From NCBI GenBank assembly GCA_051960855.1, contig JBQCDV010000134.1:1-10498 (forward strand): a stretch of DNA of 10,498 nt, in the 5' to 3' direction. Shown piece by piece: positions 1 to 7,505 of the stretch; within the stretch, counting starts at the first letter, position 1, and each line of letters opens with the position of its first letter. A program made the position numbers and the translations under genes. The notes beneath the pieces were generated by a model. That model worked only from the letters and a program-made list of their open reading frames with translations, made no database searches and had not been told where the DNA came from. This DNA comes from JBQCDV01 sp051960855. Lineage in GTDB: Bacteria; Actinomycetota; Actinomycetes; JAJZTN01.

Positions 1-45
1 GGCCAGCACTATCCGGCCCTGCACAGCTTCCCGGGGTTCTCCTAG
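1..45 (+). CDS. 3' end of an unidentified rightward gene (partial)
   Basis: Reading from base 1 gives the peptide GQHYPALHSFPGFS followed by TAG at 43-45. Thirteen of the 14 codons end in G or C, while the other two forward frames show no such bias, which in this genome is the mark of a coding frame. The stop overlaps the stop of the leftward phosphatase gene in a shared CTAG, a compact tail-to-tail arrangement. Only 14 residues are visible, so no function can be assigned. The stretch could alternatively be non-coding spacer. Confidence 0.4.
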   Translation, partial: GQHYPALHSFPGFS

Positions 46-3000
46 AGCAGGCGGACGGCCAGCAGCGCGGCGTCGTCGGTCGTGTTGTCGCGCAGCTCCC
101 GGACCAGGGCGTCGCACAGCTCCTCCACGTCAGCCTGGGGGCCGACCTGCTGCGCCAGCCGCGCCCACTGGTCGAGGCTCTCGTCGAGGTCGACTCCCCG
201 ACGCTCGACCACACCGTCGGTGTAGAGCAGCAACGTGTCCCCGGACTCGAGCGACACCTGCGCCTCACCGCGGGCACCGTTGTCGGGGGCACCGATGATC
301 GGCGACATCCCGTCCCGCAGGTACCGCGCCCGGCCGTCGCGCGACAGCAGCAGGGGCGGCGGATGCCCGGCGTTGGCGTAGACCAGGGCGGCCGCTCCCG
401 GCCGCATCTCGAGTCGCGCGTAGACGACGGTGGCCAGGTCGGCCATCGCGAAGCTGTCGACGAGCCGGTCCAGCCGCTCGAGGACGGTCGACGGCCGGTC
501 ACCGTCGACCGCGCAGCTGCGCAGCACCGAGCGCAGCTGGCCCATCGCCGCGGCCGCGGCGAGGTCGTGTCCCATCACGTCGCCGATCACGAAGCCCTGC
601 GTGATCGCAGCGGAAGTCTGGCCCTGCCAGGAGCGACGCGGCAGCGCGAAGGCGTCGTACCAGTCGCCCCCGACCTTCGTGTGAGCCGTCGACGGCTCGT
701 AGCGCGCGGCGATGCGCACGCCCGGCAGGTCGGGTAGCCGCGGCAGCATGCTGCGTTGCAGCGTCTCGGCGACCTCCCGCTGCGCCCGGAAGACCGCTGC
801 ATTGTCCAGCAGGACGCCGGCGCGGCGACCCACCTCGAGCGCGAGCGCGACGTCCTCGTCGGAGAACGGCGCCGCGTCGTCACCGCAGCGCACCAGGATC
901 ACCACGCCGAAGATCCGGGCCAGAGCGGTCAGGGGCACCAGGATCGCGAAGCGCGGGTCTGCCTCGCGCCAGAGCCGCTCGAGGCCGGGTGTCGGCGAGA
1001 TCCGGGCCAGGAGGTCGGCGTCGACCCGGGGCACCACGTGGACGCCGCCGTCGGTGAGGACCTGGTAGATGGGCCCGGCCAGCTCGCGCCGGATGCCGTG
1101 CTCCTCCACGGCAGCCGCCAGCCCCGGGTGGGCCCGAGCCGAGGCGACCCAGGTCTGGCCGTCGGGATCGTCCGGGACGCCGGCCGGTGCGGGGACATCG
1201 AGGATCGCGAGGTCAGCGAAGCCGCCGGCGAGCAGCTCCGCCAGCCGCCGCAGCCCGGTCTCCTGGGCGTCGAGGGACCCCCCGAGCACGAGGCCGACGT
1301 CGCTGAGCAGGCTGACCCGGGCCTGCGCGGCGTCGCGGTCGGCCTCCGCGGCGCGGCGGTCGCTGATGTCGGTGAGGTAGACCGAGACCCCTTCGTCGGT
1401 GGGATGCACCCGGGCCTGCACGACTCGGCCGGTGGGCAGCAGCAGCTCCGCCTGCTGGGCTGTCTCGGTGCTCCACGCTCGCTCGCAGCACTCCTGGACC
1501 GCGCGCAGCGTCGACTCGTCGCCCAGGGCGTCGCGCAGCTTGTGACCGAGCACCGAGCCGCGGCGCACGCCCAGCAGCCGCTCGGCAGCGCCGTTGAGAT
1601 AGGTGACCTCCCACTGCCGCGCGACAGCCAGGAAGCCGTCGGCCATCAGCTCGAGGGCGCGGACGACCCGCTCGTTGTCCTCGCGGCGCTGGCTGCTGTC
1701 GACGGCCGCTCCCAGCACGCGGTCGACCTGACCGTCTGGTCCGGTCACCGCGCGGCCCCGCACATCCAGCCACCGCACGGCAGCACCGGGCCGCGCCCGG
1801 ACGGAGACGGAGAACTCCCCGCCTTGCGCGCCGGTGGTCGCGAGCGCGTCGCGCAGTAGGTCACGGTCGTCCGGGTGCACGGCGACGAGCAACCGGTCGA
1901 TGCCGGTGCCCGACGGGACCTCCGATGGCTGGTCGGGTGCGGCCTGCGAAACCGACAACGGCCAGGCCTCACCCTGGCCCGCAGCTGTCGCGACCAGCCG
2001 CCCGAGCCGCCCGTCCCAGGTCAGCCGCCCGCTGCGGACGTCCCACGCGTAGGACCCGATGTCCGCAGCGGTCAGCGCCAGCTCGAGCCGGACGGAGTCG
2101 GCGAGCGCGCGGGCCGTTGCGATCGCGAGGCCCAGGCGCCGTCCGAGGTCCTCGACCAGCGCGACATCCCCCGGCTCCCAGTCCCGCCCGTCGTCGCGGC
2201 CGACTTCGAGCAGCCCAAGACCCGTGACGTGCGCGACGATCGGGACGCTCAGGGAGCCGCGCAGCCGCTCGCGGTCGAAGGCCGTCAGCCGGTCGGCCAG
2301 CTCCCGCTCGGCTGCCGGGTCCACGTGCACCACCAGGGCGCAGGACAGCAGGTCGTCATCTCCCTCGCTGCCGGTCCCGACGTCGCGCAGGTGCACTGCC
2401 ACCCAGTCGCCGAACTCCGGCAGCAGCAGGTCCGCGGTCTCGCGCAGCGCCTGCAGCTCGTCAGTGGCTCCGGACAGCACCTCGCCCGCCCGCGCCAGCA
2501 CCGCGCTGCGCCGTTCGGCGATCCGGCGCTCGCGCTCGGCGAGGTACTGCCCGCTGATCTCCTCCGCCAGCGCCACGAGGGCCTCGATCGCCCCGCCCTG
2601 CCCGTGGACGGGGAACCAGCTGGTCCGCCACCAGCGCGTCCGGCCGTCGGGGTAGGTGAGCTCGAGCACCTCGATGAGCGGCTCGCCGGTGGCCAGCACG
2701 CGGTCGATCTGGCGTCGGACGTCGCGGGCGCCCGCGCCCAGGACCTCCTCGATCGTGCGGCCGAGATGCTCCTCGGGGGTGCGCGAGTTGGTCGCGGCGA
2801 GGATGGGGTTGATGCGCAGGTAGCGGCCGGAGGGGTCGAGGACCGCGAGTCCGATCGAGGCCTCCTGGTAAAGCGTGCGCAGCACCGCGAGGTCGGTGGC
2901 GGCCAGCCGGGCCTGGATGCCACCGGCGCCGACGAGCAGCTCCTGGAGCTCGTCGCGCAGCAGCCGGAGGTCGTGCACCGCCCGCGCGCGCCCGATCGCC

Positions 3001-4382
3001 TGCCCCGTCTGCGCCGCCAGCGCCTCCAGATAGGCCCGCTCCGGCGCGTCGAAAACCCGCGCGGAGCCAAACCCGACCTCCAGCATCCCGACCCCGGCGC
3101 CCGCCACCGACATCGGCAGCCGCGCCAGAGCCAGGGCGCCGGGCAGCCGGTGCCGCGTGGCCGCGGCGGGTTCGGGCCGGAGTGCGGCGACGTCCTCGAC
3201 CCAGGTGGGTTCCGAGCCGGGTGCGGCCTCGACGAGATCGCCGTGCTGCGCAGGGGTCGCGCCCCAGCTCCCAGCCACGGCACAACCGTGCGGCTCGAGC
3301 ACCGCGACGACGACCGCGTCCGCCGACAGCGTGCTGGTGATCGCGTTGATGGCGACCTCGGCGATCTCGGCGACGGTCTCGGCCGCCGCCAGCCGCGATG
3401 TGACCGGCTGCAGCAGGGCGGCCAGCGCAGCCGACCGTCGCTGCTCGTCCAGCTCGTGCAGGTGGTCGATGAGCGCGCGCTCGTAGGAGCGGCGATTGAC
3501 GAACGTCGCCGTCGTCGCCTCCGGCCCGTCGGCGGCCGCGGCGATCGCGCTGGTGTACCAGCGGCGCAGGACCTGCACCTCGATCGGCGACTCCAGGGTG
3601 AGCAGTCGCGCGTCGCGGGCCCAGCGGTCAGCGGCCTCGAGCGCCTCCTGGTAGCCGGCCGCCGCGGCGCCGACGGTCGGCGACAGGTCCAGCACGAGGT
3701 GGGTGCGCGCCAGGCCCGCGCCCTGCGCCGCCAGCGCTTGGAGCTGGATCTGCTGGCGCGCCTCGGCGAAGTCCTCCACGAGGTCGGTCAGGGTGTCGGC
3801 GACCTCCTCGGGAAGGTGGACGGCGACACCGCTGGCCGAGCCGGAGGCGGCGAGCGCCAGCTCCCGGAGCAGGCCGTCGAGGTGGGCGCGGGCAGCCAGC
3901 AGCAGCGCGGTCGGGGCCTCGCCGATGTCGACTCGCAGCCGGGCCTCGGAGGAGGCGGGCGCGGCGACAGCGGGCTGCCGCTCGACGACCTCCGGCGGGA
4001 GGGCGCGCCCACCCCACCGTGCCCACACCAGCTTGCCGTCGGCGCGGGGCGTCACCCCCCACTCGTCGCTGAGCGCCTCGACCAGGGACAGCCCGCGTCC
4101 GGTGGTCGCGTCGTCGGCCAGCACGTCACGCGGAAGGCGGGCCGGCAGCTGTGGTGCAGCGTCGCGGACGACGAGGACGGCTCCGTCGGGACCGGCGTCG
4201 ACCGAGACAGAGACCGGCGGCAGGCCATGCAGGAGGGCGTTGGTGAGGAGCTCGGTGGCCGCGAGCTCCACCTCGTCAGCCCATGCGGCGGCGCCGGCGT
4301 CGCGCAGGGCGCGCGTGACGGCGTGCCGCAGCGACGGCACATCATCGGCCGCCCCCTGCGCCTCGAACGTCTCCACCCTCAC
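42..4382 (-). CDS. Giant multi-sensor SpoIIE-family PP2C phosphatase with N-terminal RsbW-like ATPase domain
   Basis: About 1446 residues from the GTG at 4382. Seen in order: HATPase_c (1-125; N-box ELLTNALLHG 44-53, VRDAAP 72-77, TTGRGL 93-98); an Ala-rich helical module (about 145-315); GAF-like 1 (320-470); PAS-like 1 (500-612); GAF-like 2 (625-765); PAS-like 2 (766-897, HPDD at 836); PAS-like 3 (902-1010); GAF-like 3 (1025-1198); SpoIIE/PP2C phosphatase (1205-1446). The phosphatase has GGDWYD 1238-1243, GDVMGH 1267-1272, NAGHPPP 1337-1343, YTDG 1387-1390 and TTDDAA 1434-1439, so the metal-binding Asp residues are present. No membrane segment, HisKA or DNA-binding domain is seen. In known partner-switching systems such phosphatases dephosphorylate anti-anti-sigma (STAS) proteins and RsbW-like domains phosphorylate them. 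That role, and a cytoplasmic location, are inferred here. The start is uncertain: the open frame extends to 4739 without a stop, but 4382 falls just before the ATPase domain and after the hydrolase stop. GTG at 4376 is the alternative. Neither has a good RBS. Confidence 0.93.
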   Translation of the reverse strand: MRVETFEAQGAADDVPSLRHAVTRALRDAGAAAWADEVELAATELLTNALLHGLPPVSVSVDAGPDGAVLVVRDAAPQLPARLPRDVLADDATTGRGLSLVEALSDEWGVTPRADGKLVWARWGGRALPPEVVERQPAVAAPASSEARLRVDIGEAPTALLLAARAHLDGLLRELALAASGSASGVAVHLPEEVADTLTDLVEDFAEARQQIQLQALAAQGAGLARTHLVLDLSPTVGAAAAGYQEALEAADRWARDARLLTLESPIEVQVLRRWYTSAIAAAADGPEATTATFVNRRSYERALIDHLHELDEQRRSAALAALLQPVTSRLAAAETVAEIAEVAINAITSTLSADAVVVAVLEPHGCAVAGSWGATPAQHGDLVEAAPGSEPTWVEDVAALRPEPAAATRHRLPGALALARLPMSVAGAGVGMLEVGFGSARVFDAPERAYLEALAAQTGQAIGRARAVHDLRLLRDELQELLVGAGGIQARLAATDLAVLRTLYQEASIGLAVLDPSGRYLRINPILAATNSRTPEEHLGRTIEEVLGAGARDVRRQIDRVLATGEPLIEVLELTYPDGRTRWWRTSWFPVHGQGGAIEALVALAEEISGQYLAERERRIAERRSAVLARAGEVLSGATDELQALRETADLLLPEFGDWVAVHLRDVGTGSEGDDDLLSCALVVHVDPAAERELADRLTAFDRERLRGSLSVPIVAHVTGLGLLEVGRDDGRDWEPGDVALVEDLGRRLGLAIATARALADSVRLELALTAADIGSYAWDVRSGRLTWDGRLGRLVATAAGQGEAWPLSVSQAAPDQPSEVPSGTGIDRLLVAVHPDDRDLLRDALATTGAQGGEFSVSVRARPGAAVRWLDVRGRAVTGPDGQVDRVLGAAVDSSQRREDNERVVRALELMADGFLAVARQWEVTYLNGAAERLLGVRRGSVLGHKLRDALGDESTLRAVQECCERAWSTETAQQAELLLPTGRVVQARVHPTDEGVSVYLTDISDRRAAEADRDAAQARVSLLSDVGLVLGGSLDAQETGLRRLAELLAGGFADLAILDVPAPAGVPDDPDGQTWVASARAHPGLAAAVEEHGIRRELAGPIYQVLTDGGVHVVPRVDADLLARISPTPGLERLWREADPRFAILVPLTALARIFGVVILVRCGDDAAPFSDEDVALALEVGRRAGVLLDNAAVFRAQREVAETLQRSMLPRLPDLPGVRIAARYEPSTAHTKVGGDWYDAFALPRRSWQGQTSAAITQGFVIGDVMGHDLAAAAAMGQLRSVLRSCAVDGDRPSTVLERLDRLVDSFAMADLATVVYARLEMRPGAAALVYANAGHPPPLLLSRDGRARYLRDGMSPIIGAPDNGARGEAQVSLESGDTLLLYTDGVVERRGVDLDESLDQWARLAQQVGPQADVEELCDALVRELRDNTTDDAALLAVRLL

Positions 4383-4409
4383 CGCCCAGGTGCCGTGCCG
4401 CTCCCGCCG

Positions 4410-4432
4410 CTCGTCGTCCGGACCAGGACGAG
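4410..4432. promoter_or_regulatory. Nested palindrome between hydrolase and phosphatase genes
   Basis: CTCGTC (4410-4415) pairs perfectly with GACGAG (4427-4432), and the enclosed loop begins with the perfect 8-base palindrome GTCCGGAC (4416-4423). It lies in the roughly 59-base gap after the hydrolase stop and about 28 bases before the proposed GTG start of the phosphatase. It could be an operator, an RNA hairpin affecting readthrough or translation, or chance in a GC-rich gap. No U-run follows it. Confidence 0.3.
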
Positions 4433-4441
4433 AGCGCCACT

Positions 4442-5251
4442 CTAGGCGCGCCGGGGCGCGACGAGCAGCAGGTCGCTCTGCTTCGGGTCGAGCCCGTCGC
4501 CGCTGGACACCCCACGCAGCCGGCGACCCACCCAGGGCACCAGGTGGCGCCGGACCCACCGCACGTCGGCGAGGACCTCCTGGTGCCGTCGCGGCCTCGC
4601 CCCCGGCGGCAGCGGCACCCGCCACCAGCCCGGCTCGCCTCCCAGCAGGCGCGGATCCGTGACGCCGAGCCGCTCCAGCACCGCGGCGGCGACGCGCGCG
4701 TGCCCCTCCGGATTGAGGTGCAACCGGTCCTCGTGCCATAACCGACGGTCCTGCATCGCGCTGGCGGAGCCGGCGTCAACGAGCAGGGCTGCGTGCCGCT
4801 CGGCTGTCTGACGCACACCGGCGTTGAACGCGGCGAACCGCGCGGCCAGCCGATCGGCCGTCCGGCCGCTGCCACCGGCCCGCTCGATCACGGTGAACAC
4901 CAGGACGTCTGCGGTCTCCCGCAGTCGTGCCACCGCCGCGTCGTAGGCGGCGAGCAGCTGGGGCAGCTCGACCCGGGGACGCAGGACGTCGTTCGGGCCG
5001 GCATGGAATGAGACCAGGTCCGGCGCGAGCGCCATCGCGGTCGGCACCTGCTCGGCGACCACGGGAGCGAGGAGCCGGCCACGCACGGCGAGGTTGGCGT
5101 AGAGCAGGCCGTCGGAGGGGGTCAGGTCGGACTCGGCCAGAGCAGCGGCCACGCGGTCGGCCCAGCCGCGGTGTCGCCCGTCGGGACCGAAGTCGTCCTC
5201 GAGCCCCTCGGTGAAGGAGTCCCCCAGCGCGACAAACCGCGACCACCGCAC
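4442..5251 (-). CDS. SGNH/GDSL-family hydrolase (esterase/lipase type)
   Basis: A 269-residue cytoplasmic-looking protein with no signal peptide or membrane segment. The SGNH blocks are clear: block I GDSFTEG (10-16, nucleophile Ser12); block II Gly58 in NLAVRG; block III GPND (85-88, Asn87); block V with Asp175 and His178 in HEDRLHLNPEGH. The family hydrolyses ester or related acyl bonds; the substrate cannot be told from sequence. The tail (about 205-269) is Trp/Arg-rich and basic (GWWRVPLPP, then a VRWVRRHLVPWVGRRLRG segment). From memory, this tail recurs in actinobacterial members of the family. The GTG start at 5251 is chosen because GGAGG sits 8 bases upstream and the catalytic block starts ten residues in. 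It begins 2 bases after the kinase stop, so the two are probably translationally coupled. A longer open frame reaching 5878 is just overlap with the kinase gene. Confidence 0.92.
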   Translation of the reverse strand: MRWSRFVALGDSFTEGLEDDFGPDGRHRGWADRVAAALAESDLTPSDGLLYANLAVRGRLLAPVVAEQVPTAMALAPDLVSFHAGPNDVLRPRVELPQLLAAYDAAVARLRETADVLVFTVIERAGGSGRTADRLAARFAAFNAGVRQTAERHAALLVDAGSASAMQDRRLWHEDRLHLNPEGHARVAAAVLERLGVTDPRLLGGEPGWWRVPLPPGARPRRHQEVLADVRWVRRHLVPWVGRRLRGVSSGDGLDPKQSDLLLVAPRRA

Positions 5252-5253
5252 GC

Positions 5254-6075
5254 CTACGACCTCCGACTGGTGCCCTCGTCTCGCGACGAGCTCTGCTGGA
5301 CAGCGCCGTTCGCCACGGCGCCGTGGTCCGCGCCGGCCGCGAGCATCGCCGCTGCGATGATGCCAGCGTCGTTGCGCAGGGCCGCGGGCACGATCGGCGT
5401 GCGCAGGTTGAGCAGCGGCAGGAACTTCGACGCCTTCTTGCTGACGCCTCCGCCGACGACGATCAGGTCGGGCCAGAAGAGGTCCTCGACACGGCGGAAG
5501 TACCGCTGCAGGCGACCTGCCCAGTCTGCCCAGGACAGGTCCTCCCGGTCGCGGGCGGCGTCGGAGGCCCGTGACTCGGCGTCGTAGCCGTCCACCTCGA
5601 GGTGACCGAGCTCGGTGTTCGGCACCAGCCGCCCGTCGCAGAGCAGGGCCGAGCCGATGCCCGTGCCGAGCGTCGTCACGAGAACGACGCCGCGCTGGCC
5701 GGCCGCCGCCCCGAAGTGCAGCTCGGCCACCCCCGCCGCATCGGCGTCGTTCACGACGTGCACGGGTTGGCCCAGGCCGGCGGAGAGGAGCTGGGCGGCG
5801 GGAGCGTCGATCCAGGCGGGGTCGACGTTGGCGGCGGTGCGGGTGACACCGTGCGTCACCACGGCGGGGAATGTGCATCCCACGGGCCCGTGCCAGTCCA
5901 AGGCCGCGGCTATCTCGGCAACCACGGCGACGACGGCCTCCGGCGTCGCCGGCAGCGGCGTGGGGATGCGCACCCGGTCCGCGGCGAAGGCACCTGCGAC
6001 GAGGTCGACGGGGCAGCCCTTGATCCCGCTGCCGCCGATGTCGACTCCGAGCGCACCTGCGGTCGGCTCGGCCAT
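5254..6075 (-). CDS. ppgK: ROK-family polyphosphate glucokinase
   Basis: A 273-residue soluble kinase. The N-terminal phosphate loop GVDIGGSGIKG (10-20) is followed by CTFPAVVTHG (67-76), the catalytic Asp110 in VNDADAAG, a second phosphate motif TTLGTGIGSALL (134-145), ELGHLE (155-160, sugar-binding Glu/His) and a nucleotide/phosphate motif VVGGGVSKK (206-214). The Cys-rich zinc motif of classical ROK glucokinases and repressors is absent and there is no helix-turn-helix, as in actinobacterial polyphosphate glucokinases. These use polyphosphate and often ATP to make glucose 6-phosphate. Substrate preference is inferred from overall similarity. ATG at 6075 is chosen because GAGGAG (6082-6087) lies 6 bases upstream; an in-frame ATG at 6216 would add 47 low-complexity residues and overlap the opposite leader. 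The first gene of a likely ppgK-hydrolase(-phosphatase) operon. Confidence 0.92.
   Translation of the reverse strand: MAEPTAGALGVDIGGSGIKGCPVDLVAGAFAADRVRIPTPLPATPEAVVAVVAEIAAALDWHGPVGCTFPAVVTHGVTRTAANVDPAWIDAPAAQLLSAGLGQPVHVVNDADAAGVAELHFGAAAGQRGVVLVTTLGTGIGSALLCDGRLVPNTELGHLEVDGYDAESRASDAARDREDLSWADWAGRLQRYFRRVEDLFWPDLIVVGGGVSKKASKFLPLLNLRTPIVPAALRNDAGIIAAAMLAAGADHGAVANGAVQQSSSRDEGTSRRS
5260..5264 (-). promoter_or_regulatory. RBS of the SGNH hydrolase inside ppgK
   Basis: GGAGG on the minus strand, 8 bases before the GTG at 5251 and lying within the last codons of ppgK, whose TAG occupies 5256-5254. It fixes the hydrolase start and implies termination-reinitiation coupling between the two genes. 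Confidence 0.75.
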
Positions 6076-6227
6076 CCGCGTCTCCTCGCTGACAGTAATG
6101 ACCTGATCACGAAACTCTGGGGAAAACGCATCAGACTCGCCCGCTGGGCTGCGAGACTGGTCGCGCCGGTGGAGGCGGGGACCGGCGTCGCGTACCCGAC
6201 CCGCCTCTCGACGCAAAGGCTCCCCTG
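6076..6227. promoter_or_regulatory. Divergent intergenic region between ppgK and the lipoprotein gene
   Basis: These 152 bases must contain the leftward ppgK start region and the rightward lipoprotein leader. The part at about 6090-6132 is visibly richer in A/T than its surroundings and includes TGATCA, as expected for promoter DNA. On the minus strand TACTGT fits the loose actinobacterial TAnnnT form of a -10 box, but I find no convincing -35 partner on either strand. Visible RBSs are GAGGAG (6082-6087) for ppgK and AAAGG (6215-6219) for the lipoprotein. Confidence 0.45.
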
Positions 6228-7493
6228 ATGGCTCTTCCCCCAGTCCTGGCCCCCCAGCACCCGCGCGCCGTGACGCCGACCTCGCGCCGGCGCCGGAACC
6301 GCTCGATCGCCGCGCTGGCTGCCGTCGGCGTCCTGGGCGGCGGCCTGTTCGGCTGCGCGGCGCAGAAGCAGCTCACGGCCGGCGAGTCCGTGAAGGCGGC
6401 CTTCGCCAACCTCGGCGACAGCTCCGTCATGAGCGTGAGCCTGCACGTCGACAAGCCCGGCCAGGACCTGGTGGCGGCCCTCACTAAGGACGGCGGCATG
6501 ACCGCCGAGCAGGCCAAGGCCCTGCTCGGTGCGAGCGTCAACGTCACCATCGTCGCCCCCGACGGCAAGAAGCTCTCCGACCTGCAGCAGACCGGCGCGA
6601 CCAGCACCAACCTCGCTGACTTCTCCGGCGCTGTCGATATCGACATCACGGTCCCCCAGGGGACGCTGGCGGAGTTCCGCAGTGTCGACAAGTCGCTGTA
6701 TGTGAGAGTCGGTCTCGGCACGCTGAGCAAGCTCTCCGGCCAGGACCTCGTCGCCCAGCTCGACACGGCGGCCAGTCAGGTCCCGGCGGCGTACAAGGAC
6801 GTCGTCAACGCGATCCGCGACGACAAGTGGATCGAGATTCCCGGCAGTGCGCTGCAGAAGCTGCAGGACACTGCGGCGGCCATGGGCGGCGTGACCACTC
6901 CGAGCAGCCCTCCCCCCAGCGAGATGGCGAAGCTGCAGCAGTCGCTGCTCGACGCGGTCCAGAAGAACCTCACCATCGCTCCCGCCGGTGAGGGCACCTA
7001 CACCGCGACAGTCCAGCTGCAGAGCCTGCTGGCCGACCTCGAGGCGGCCCTCAAGTCTGCCGTCGGCGACAACCCGACGCTCGGGATGCTGTCGCAGGGG
7101 CTCAGCCAGGCGACCCCGGACCCGAAGATGCCCGCGCAGGCCACAGCCGAGATCAAGGTGGACGGCGACGACCACCTCAAGCAGATCCGGATGGATGTCG
7201 CGCAGTTCGCCTCTGACCAGGAGCGCGCCGACGCCGGAGTCAAGAACCTTTGGCTGGCCATGGACTTCAGCAACCAGGGCGAGGTGAAGGCGCCGGAGGG
7301 CGCCACCTCCTTCGACCCCACCCCGCTGCTCGCCCTCGCCCAGATGGGGGGCATGGGGAGCCTGGGCGGCTCCTCGACCGACGCGGGAGGCGACTCCGGA
7401 TCCTCCTCGGGCTCCACCGACGGCGGCGGCCTGCTGTCCGACGAGGAGCTGCAGAACCTCATGAACGAGGCGACCGGCGGCGCTCAGAGCTGA
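6228..7493 (+). CDS. Predicted lipoprotein of unknown function
   Basis: A 421-residue protein with a long basic n-region (SRRRRNR 19-25), a hydrophobic stretch (27-41) and a lipobox-like LFGC ending at Cys43, so it is predicted to be lipid-anchored on the outer face of the cell membrane. The mature part looks alpha/beta: short beta-like segments (SVSLHV, ASVNVTIV, GAVDIDITV, SLYVRVGL, KWIEIPG, ATAEIKV, LWLAMDFS) alternate with Ala/Leu/Gln helices. This loosely recalls LolA/LppX-type lipoproteins, but I cannot confirm that family. A Pro/Ser linker (224-231) divides it in two, and a Gly/Ser/Asp-rich stretch (373-401) precedes a last helix (LSDEELQNLMNEA). The ATG at 6228 has AAAGG 8 bases upstream; GTG at 6270 would still leave a usable signal peptide. 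It converges on the exchanger gene with 8 bases between the stops. Confidence 0.85.
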   Translation: MALPPVLAPQHPRAVTPTSRRRRNRSIAALAAVGVLGGGLFGCAAQKQLTAGESVKAAFANLGDSSVMSVSLHVDKPGQDLVAALTKDGGMTAEQAKALLGASVNVTIVAPDGKKLSDLQQTGATSTNLADFSGAVDIDITVPQGTLAEFRSVDKSLYVRVGLGTLSKLSGQDLVAQLDTAASQVPAAYKDVVNAIRDDKWIEIPGSALQKLQDTAAAMGGVTTPSSPPPSEMAKLQQSLLDAVQKNLTIAPAGEGTYTATVQLQSLLADLEAALKSAVGDNPTLGMLSQGLSQATPDPKMPAQATAEIKVDGDDHLKQIRMDVAQFASDQERADAGVKNLWLAMDFSNQGEVKAPEGATSFDPTPLLALAQMGGMGSLGGSSTDAGGDSGSSSGSTDGGGLLSDEELQNLMNEATGGAQS

Positions 7494-7505
7494 CGAGAGC
7501 GTCAG
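7490..7505. terminator. Perfect hairpin spanning both convergent stop codons
   Basis: CTGACG (7490-7495), loop AGAG, CGTCAG (7500-7505). The left arm contains the TGA of the lipoprotein gene (7491-7493) and the right arm the TGA of the leftward exchanger gene (7504-7502). A shared bidirectional terminator is a reasonable guess, but the stem is only 6 bp and neither side has a T-run. Confidence 0.35.

Noticed and set aside
1..41. Start of a minus-strand gene following the phosphatase (GTG near 24 with GGAG upstream)
   Set aside because: The GGAG is about 14 bases from the GTG, too far for a normal RBS, and third-position GC favours the plus-strand tail.
1875..4445. An 856-codon open frame on the plus strand, and a similar 367-codon frame at 756-1859
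   Set aside because: They are antisense to the giant phosphatase gene, their products are Arg/Gln/Gly/Ala-rich without any domain, and the minus-strand frame carries intact PAS, GAF, ATPase and PP2C motifs. Long antisense frames are expected at this GC content.
4383..4739. N-terminal extension of the phosphatase to an ATG at 4739
   Set aside because: It would overlap the hydrolase gene by almost 300 bases, and the 119 extra residues are Arg/Ala/Gly/Pro-rich with no domain, typical of the off-frame reading of a GC-rich gene.
5252..5878. N-terminal extension of the hydrolase to 5878
   Set aside because: It lies wholly over ppgK in another frame, reads as Arg-rich low complexity, and the GTG at 5251 has a strong RBS just before the catalytic block.
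6076..6216. Upstream ATG for ppgK at 6216
   Set aside because: It adds 47 residues of unconserved look, crosses the lipoprotein leader and has no RBS as good as GAGGAG before the ATG at 6075.
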